A stretch of 44,629 bases of DNA from JBGTCY01 sp041748615 (GTDB lineage Bacteria; Bacteroidota; Bacteroidia; Chitinophagales; CAIOSU01), in the NCBI GenBank assembly GCA_041748615.1, contig JBGTCY010000140.1, forward strand, positions 1 through 44,629, read 5' to 3'. Position numbers and translations under genes: made by a program. The notes under the pieces were generated by a model. It was not told the DNA's origin. It did no database searches and saw only the letters and a program-made list of their open reading frames with translations. Each line of letters begins with the position of its first letter. The first letter of the stretch is position 1. Of the stretch, positions 41,627-44,629 are shown one piece after another.

Positions 41627-42793
41627 TTAATCTTCCTTTCTGATGAAAGCGACTTTTTCCTTCAATTTCATTACCGCGTATTCCACTTCGGCTTCCGTGG
41701 TGGGTTTTCCCAAGCTGAAGCGCACGGAAGCGTATGCGCTTTTATCATCCAAGCCAAGCGCTTTCAGAACATACGAGGGTTCCATCACTGCGGAAGTGCA
41801 GGCTGAACCGCTGGCAAGCGCGACATCATGAATGAGCGCTTTCATCAATTGCTGACTTTCCACGCCTTTAAAAGAAACATTCAAGGTATTGGGAAGCCTG
41901 TATTCGCGGCTGCCATTTATGGTGACCTCCGGAATTTCCTGCAATATTTTTTCCTCTAACAGGTCGCGCAGTTGCTTCATTTTTTGAGAGACTGATTCCA
42001 ATTCATTTACCGCTATCTCGCATGCTTTACCCAGCCCGACAATACCGGGCACATTCAGCGTTCCGGAGCGCAGATTGCGTTCATGTCCGCCCCCGTCTAT
42101 TTGCGATTGCAGTGTTACCCGAGGACCACGCCTTCTGACATATAATGCTCCGACGCCTTTTGGACCGTAAAATTTGTGTGCGCTCAATGGCATCAAATCT
42201 ATTTGCAAGTCGTTGACATTCACTTCGATTTTCCCGATTGCCTGTGTCACATCGCTCATGAAAATGAGGTTGTGGCGGTGTGCGATTTCCGCAATTGCTT
42301 TCACCGGTTGCAATACGCCAATTTCATTGTTGGCATCCATGACACAAATGAGGATGGTTTTTTCATTGATACACGCTTCCAACTCCTGCAAGTCGAGCAG
42401 TCCATCGTTGTTGACCGGAAGATAAGTAACTGAAGCACCTTGTTTTTCTAATTTTTTACAAGCATCCAAAACGGCTTTATGTTCCGTAACCACCGTGATG
42501 ATGTGATTTCCTTTTGTGCTGTAGGCTTCAAACATTCCTTTTAAAGCGAGATTCACACCTTCAGTAGCTCCGGAAGTAAAAATAATTTCGGACGGTTCAC
42601 AGTGAATGAGTTCAGCGACCTGCTTGCGCGCCCGTTCAACTGCTTCTTCGGCTATCCATCCATACGAATGTGTTTTGCTGGCGGCATTCCCGAATTTTTC
42701 AGAAAAGTAGGGCAGCATGGTTTCCAGCACGACCGGGTCAACCGGGGTGGTGGCGTTATAATCGAGATAAACCGGTGTTCTAAAAATGGACAA
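41627..42793 (-). CDS. cysteine desulfurase (IscS/NifS type)
   Basis: A PLP enzyme that takes sulfur from cysteine for Fe-S clusters, thio-tRNA and other sulfur carriers. The 388 residues include LDYNATTPVDP at the N terminus, the PLP lysine in SAHKFYGPKG (Lys207), and the sulfur-accepting loop SGSACTSAVMEPSYVLKALG (Cys332), the group I (IscS-like) pattern. The only plausible start is a TTG at 42793. No iscU, iscA or other Fe-S partner is nearby, so its exact pathway is open. Confidence 0.95.
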   Translation of the reverse strand: MSIFRTPVYLDYNATTPVDPVVLETMLPYFSEKFGNAASKTHSYGWIAEEAVERARKQVAELIHCEPSEIIFTSGATEGVNLALKGMFEAYSTKGNHIITVVTEHKAVLDACKKLEKQGASVTYLPVNNDGLLDLQELEACINEKTILICVMDANNEIGVLQPVKAIAEIAHRHNLIFMSDVTQAIGKIEVNVNDLQIDLMPLSAHKFYGPKGVGALYVRRRGPRVTLQSQIDGGGHERNLRSGTLNVPGIVGLGKACEIAVNELESVSQKMKQLRDLLEEKILQEIPEVTINGSREYRLPNTLNVSFKGVESQQLMKALIHDVALASGSACTSAVMEPSYVLKALGLDDKSAYASVRFSLGKPTTEAEVEYAVMKLKEKVAFIRKED

Positions 42794-43008
42794 GATGTAC
42801 TACTTTTAAAATGATACTATCAAAAAATAGATTTAGAGTTAAAAACAAATTTTCGTTCTTGTGTCACTCTGAGTTTATCGAAGAGTGGTGAATGCCTATG
42901 CCATCCTTCGATAACTCTGGATGACTGCTCTTACTCACATTATTTATCAATCGTTTCTTTCAATCGAATAAAAAATCATTCTTTCAAAAATAAACAAATC
43001 AATCACTC
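42794..43008. other. divergent spacer between the desulfurase and epimerase genes
   Basis: AT-rich spacer holding an inverted repeat pair (42864-42888 and 42901-42924). No exact promoter box was found for either gene. Confidence 0.5.
42864..42924. repeat. inverted pair of CTCTGAG..TATCGAAG-type repeats
   Basis: Two arms of about 25 bp (42864-42888 and 42901-42924) are imperfect inverted copies centred on a TTATCGAAG block; each arm is itself palindrome-like. The form recalls the intergenic CTGAG-TCGAAGG repeats seen in many bacterial genomes. Confidence 0.6.
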
Positions 43009-43428
43009 GTGCTAAAACTTGAACATATCGGCATTGCCGTGAAAGACCTTGATGCGTCCAACAATGTTTTTGAAAAACTATTCGGCAAGCCGCCTTATAA
43101 ATCAGAAAATGTAGATTCAGAAAATGTGACTACTTCATTTTTTAAAATCGGAGAAACCAAAGTTGAGTTGCTGGTTGCAAAAAATGAAAAGAGCGCCATC
43201 AGCAAATTCATTGAAAAAAGAGGCGAGGGGATTCAGCATCTTGCCTTTTTGGTAAGTGATATTTACACCGAAATCGAGCGGTTAAAATCATTGGGATTCC
43301 TCGTGCTTGACCAGCCGAAGCCGGGCGCGGATAACAAACTGATTTGTTTTTTACACCCTAAATCCACCAACGGGGTACTCATCGAACTCTGCCAGGAAAT
43401 GCCGGATGAAAACAGGGAAGTGGATTAA
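43009..43428 (+). CDS. mce: methylmalonyl-CoA epimerase
   Basis: Interconverts the (R) and (S) forms of methylmalonyl-CoA in propionate metabolism. The 139 residues match the family length and its duplicated glyoxalase/VOC fold: a metal His in LEHIGIAVKDLD (near the N terminus), GIQHLAFLV (second His), and a C-terminal Glu in GVLIELCQE. The start is GTG at 43009 with no in-frame ATG. The last 4 bases overlap the oppositely oriented small gene. No mutase gene is in the window. Confidence 0.93.
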   Translation: MLKLEHIGIAVKDLDASNNVFEKLFGKPPYKSENVDSENVTTSFFKIGETKVELLVAKNEKSAISKFIEKRGEGIQHLAFLVSDIYTEIERLKSLGFLVLDQPKPGADNKLICFLHPKSTNGVLIELCQEMPDENREVD

Positions 43429-43754
43429 TTTTTTGGCGCTTCTTTTTGCAACTCCTCCCTTATTCCCTCTCTGAGTTGCAGAGCGGGCTGCATTTTCATT
43501 TCCTGATTTTCAATTGTTGAGGGCTGTTCTCTTTTCTGCGGGGTGACTCCTTCAGCGCCTGACGGATTCTCGCGGTTGATTTCATTTTGTCTGCCCTGCT
43601 GGTCGGGTTTAACGGTTGGCGCTGCCTGAATCACCTTATCGTTTTTCAGTGTTTCCTGACGTTTGAGTTCACCGCCTTCCTGCTTGGGTGAGGAGGTTTG
43701 TGCATGAGCGAAAAATCCGCTGAGAAGAATGGTAATTACAAACAAGGTTTTCAT
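43425..43754 (-). CDS. small exported protein, low complexity
   Basis: A 109-residue protein with a clear signal peptide (about 1-19, ending AHA before QTSSPK). The mature part is rich in Gln, Glu, Lys, Pro and Asn and is probably disordered; it has no known domain and no cysteine. It converges with mce, sharing 4 bases. A near-match promoter box (TATTTTTC) lies upstream. The signal peptide makes it likely to be a real gene, but the function is unknown. Confidence 0.65.
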   Translation of the reverse strand: MKTLFVITILLSGFFAHAQTSSPKQEGGELKRQETLKNDKVIQAAPTVKPDQQGRQNEINRENPSGAEGVTPQKREQPSTIENQEMKMQPALQLREGIREELQKEAPKN

Positions 43755-43813
43755 AAATTTTTTTATTTGAGTTGATGTTGAAAAATAAAGTCAATAATTA
43801 TTGCAATTAAAAA

Positions 43814-44473
43814 TCAGTCTAATCGGGCAATGACGGACTTGCCGCCTTTTACTTTTTGTCTTAAACCGATTTCGATTTTGGTGCCTATCGGCAAATATAA
43901 GTCAATGCGGGAGCCGAACTTGATGAACCCGAATTGTTTGCCTTGCTCCGTTTCCTGACCTTCTTCCAGGTAATTGACAATGCGCCTTGCCAGCACCCCG
44001 GCAATCTGACGTACCAACACCTCAAAACCGTCATCATCTTCAATCACTACAGAAGTGCGTTCATTTTTTACGGATGATTTCGGATGCCAGGCAACTAAAT
44101 ATTTTCCGGGATGATATTTATTGTATTTCACCAATCCGCTGATGGGCGACCAGTTGATGTGTACATTGGAGGGTGACATAAAAATCGAAACCTGCAAGCG
44201 ATTGTCCTGGAAATATTCAGGCTCGTAAACTTCTTCGATTGCCACTACTTTTCCGTCACAGGGCGACAGGACGATTTTATCATCAGCCTCGATAAACCTT
44301 CTTGGACTTCTGAAAAAATAAGCGGTAAATAAAAACAAACCCGCTGAAATGACAGCCGTTATCACGGCAAGGTCAACACTGGAGGAGAGCGCACGAACGG
44401 CAATATTGATTACCAATAAAGTGATAAACAGCCCCGCAAGAATCTTATAGCCTTCTTTGTGAATCGTAGTCAT
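43814..44473 (-). CDS. phosphatidylserine decarboxylase-related protein
   Basis: A 219-residue enzyme of the short (archaetidylserine/PSD-related) class, which makes phosphatidylethanolamine from phosphatidylserine. Two N-terminal membrane helices (about 11-55) are followed by the catalytic domain with SPCDGKVVAIEEV, NVHINWSPISG and YHPGKYLVAWHPKSS.KNER. The C-terminal FGSRIDLYLP motif (Gly187-Ser188) is the self-cleavage site that makes the pyruvoyl group. The ATG at 44473 is preferred over a TTG at 44488; an exact -7 box is 27 bases upstream. Confidence 0.94.
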   Translation of the reverse strand: MTTIHKEGYKILAGLFITLLVINIAVRALSSSVDLAVITAVISAGLFLFTAYFFRSPRRFIEADDKIVLSPCDGKVVAIEEVYEPEYFQDNRLQVSIFMSPSNVHINWSPISGLVKYNKYHPGKYLVAWHPKSSVKNERTSVVIEDDDGFEVLVRQIAGVLARRIVNYLEEGQETEQGKQFGFIKFGSRIDLYLPIGTKIEIGLRQKVKGGKSVIARLD

Positions 44474-44500
44474 AATCGTTGATGACAAATTTTACTTACC

Positions 44501-44508
44501 CAAATTTA
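44501..44508 (-). promoter_or_regulatory. -7 promoter box of the phosphatidylserine decarboxylase gene
   Basis: Minus-strand TAAATTTG, exact TAnnTTTG, 27 bases before the ATG at 44473. Confidence 0.55.
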
Positions 44509-44607
44509 AACAATAAGCAACCATATTGAAACATTCAAACAGAAGGTATTCCGCAATCTTCGCACCACAAAAACTTCTGTATCTCTTTCTTTATCCCAAA
44601 ATTTGAC

Positions 44608-44629
44608 TTTATACCGAAGTAGTCGAATT
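44608..44629. repeat. second copy of the 23-bp motif, cut by the window edge
   Basis: Matches 11101-11123 with one substitution and one indel and runs into the last base, so the true length of the shared sequence is unknown. It lies in the 141-base tail beyond the decarboxylase gene, where no gene is supported. Confidence 0.4.

Noticed and set aside
44489..44629. Open minus-strand frames at the right edge, one with a WCEDCG zinc-ribbon-like motif
   Set aside because: Only about 25-40 codons are visible, more than one frame is open, and the psd promoter box lies within or next to them; a partial transposase or other gene cannot be supported.

Overview
The window is a chromosomal segment of a Bacteroidota bacterium, probably an uncultured member of the Chitinophagia/Saprospiria/Sphingobacteriia side of the phylum. 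The evidence is type IX secretion (T9SS) hardware and cargo (PorP/SprF proteins, a giant SprB-repeat adhesin with a type B sorting domain, two type A sorting-domain proteins), exact copies of the phylum's -7 promoter box TAnnTTTG in front of many genes, very few strong Shine-Dalgarno sites, and a Bacteroidota-style TamB. The lineage below phylum is inference.

Layout. 1-8712: a surface-adhesin locus, porP/sprF copy 1, a 2,029-residue SprB-type adhesin, and porP/sprF copy 2. 8785-11996: an AT-rich accessory stretch with a PKD/type A sorting-domain protein, an unrecognised exported protein, and a 0.9 kb gene-free region holding a nested inverted-repeat element. 11997-15541: a probable operon of TPR lipoprotein, thrS and infC, not followed by the usual rpmI-rplT. 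15815-22032 (minus): tamB, an SMR-type transporter and a sterol-desaturase-family oxygenase. 22322-23131: a three-gene antitoxin/antitoxin/ParE-type toxin cassette. 23153-28234: a helical protein of unknown function and an 1,157-residue secreted protein that looks like a fusion of an AT-rich propeller-like part and a GC-richer dockerin/cohesin-like part. 28383-35453: a NeuB-type synthase without its usual C-terminal domain, two ABC exporter pairs, rnhB, terC and a cysteine-rich protein. 35519-44473: housekeeping genes (desaturase, Sua5/TsaC, DUF1295 protein, L,D-transpeptidase, serS, an outer-membrane barrel, cysteine desulfurase, methylmalonyl-CoA epimerase, phosphatidylserine decarboxylase).

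Working together: the PorP/SprF proteins probably serve export of the SprB-type adhesin, and the type A cargo uses the same secretion system. thrS and infC are a classic translation pair, and serS is tightly coupled to an L,D-transpeptidase.

Most notable observations: a seven-module higher-order repeat in the adhesin with cysteines offset by exactly 1572-1575 bp; a GC-rich hairpin repeat embedded in the 5' end of porP copy 2 that recurs inside the nested element at 11.5 kb; promoter boxes so close to start codons that several mRNAs may be leaderless; and six genes whose only plausible start is TTG. I found no CRISPR array, rRNA or tRNA, and no system that I can claim is wholly new.
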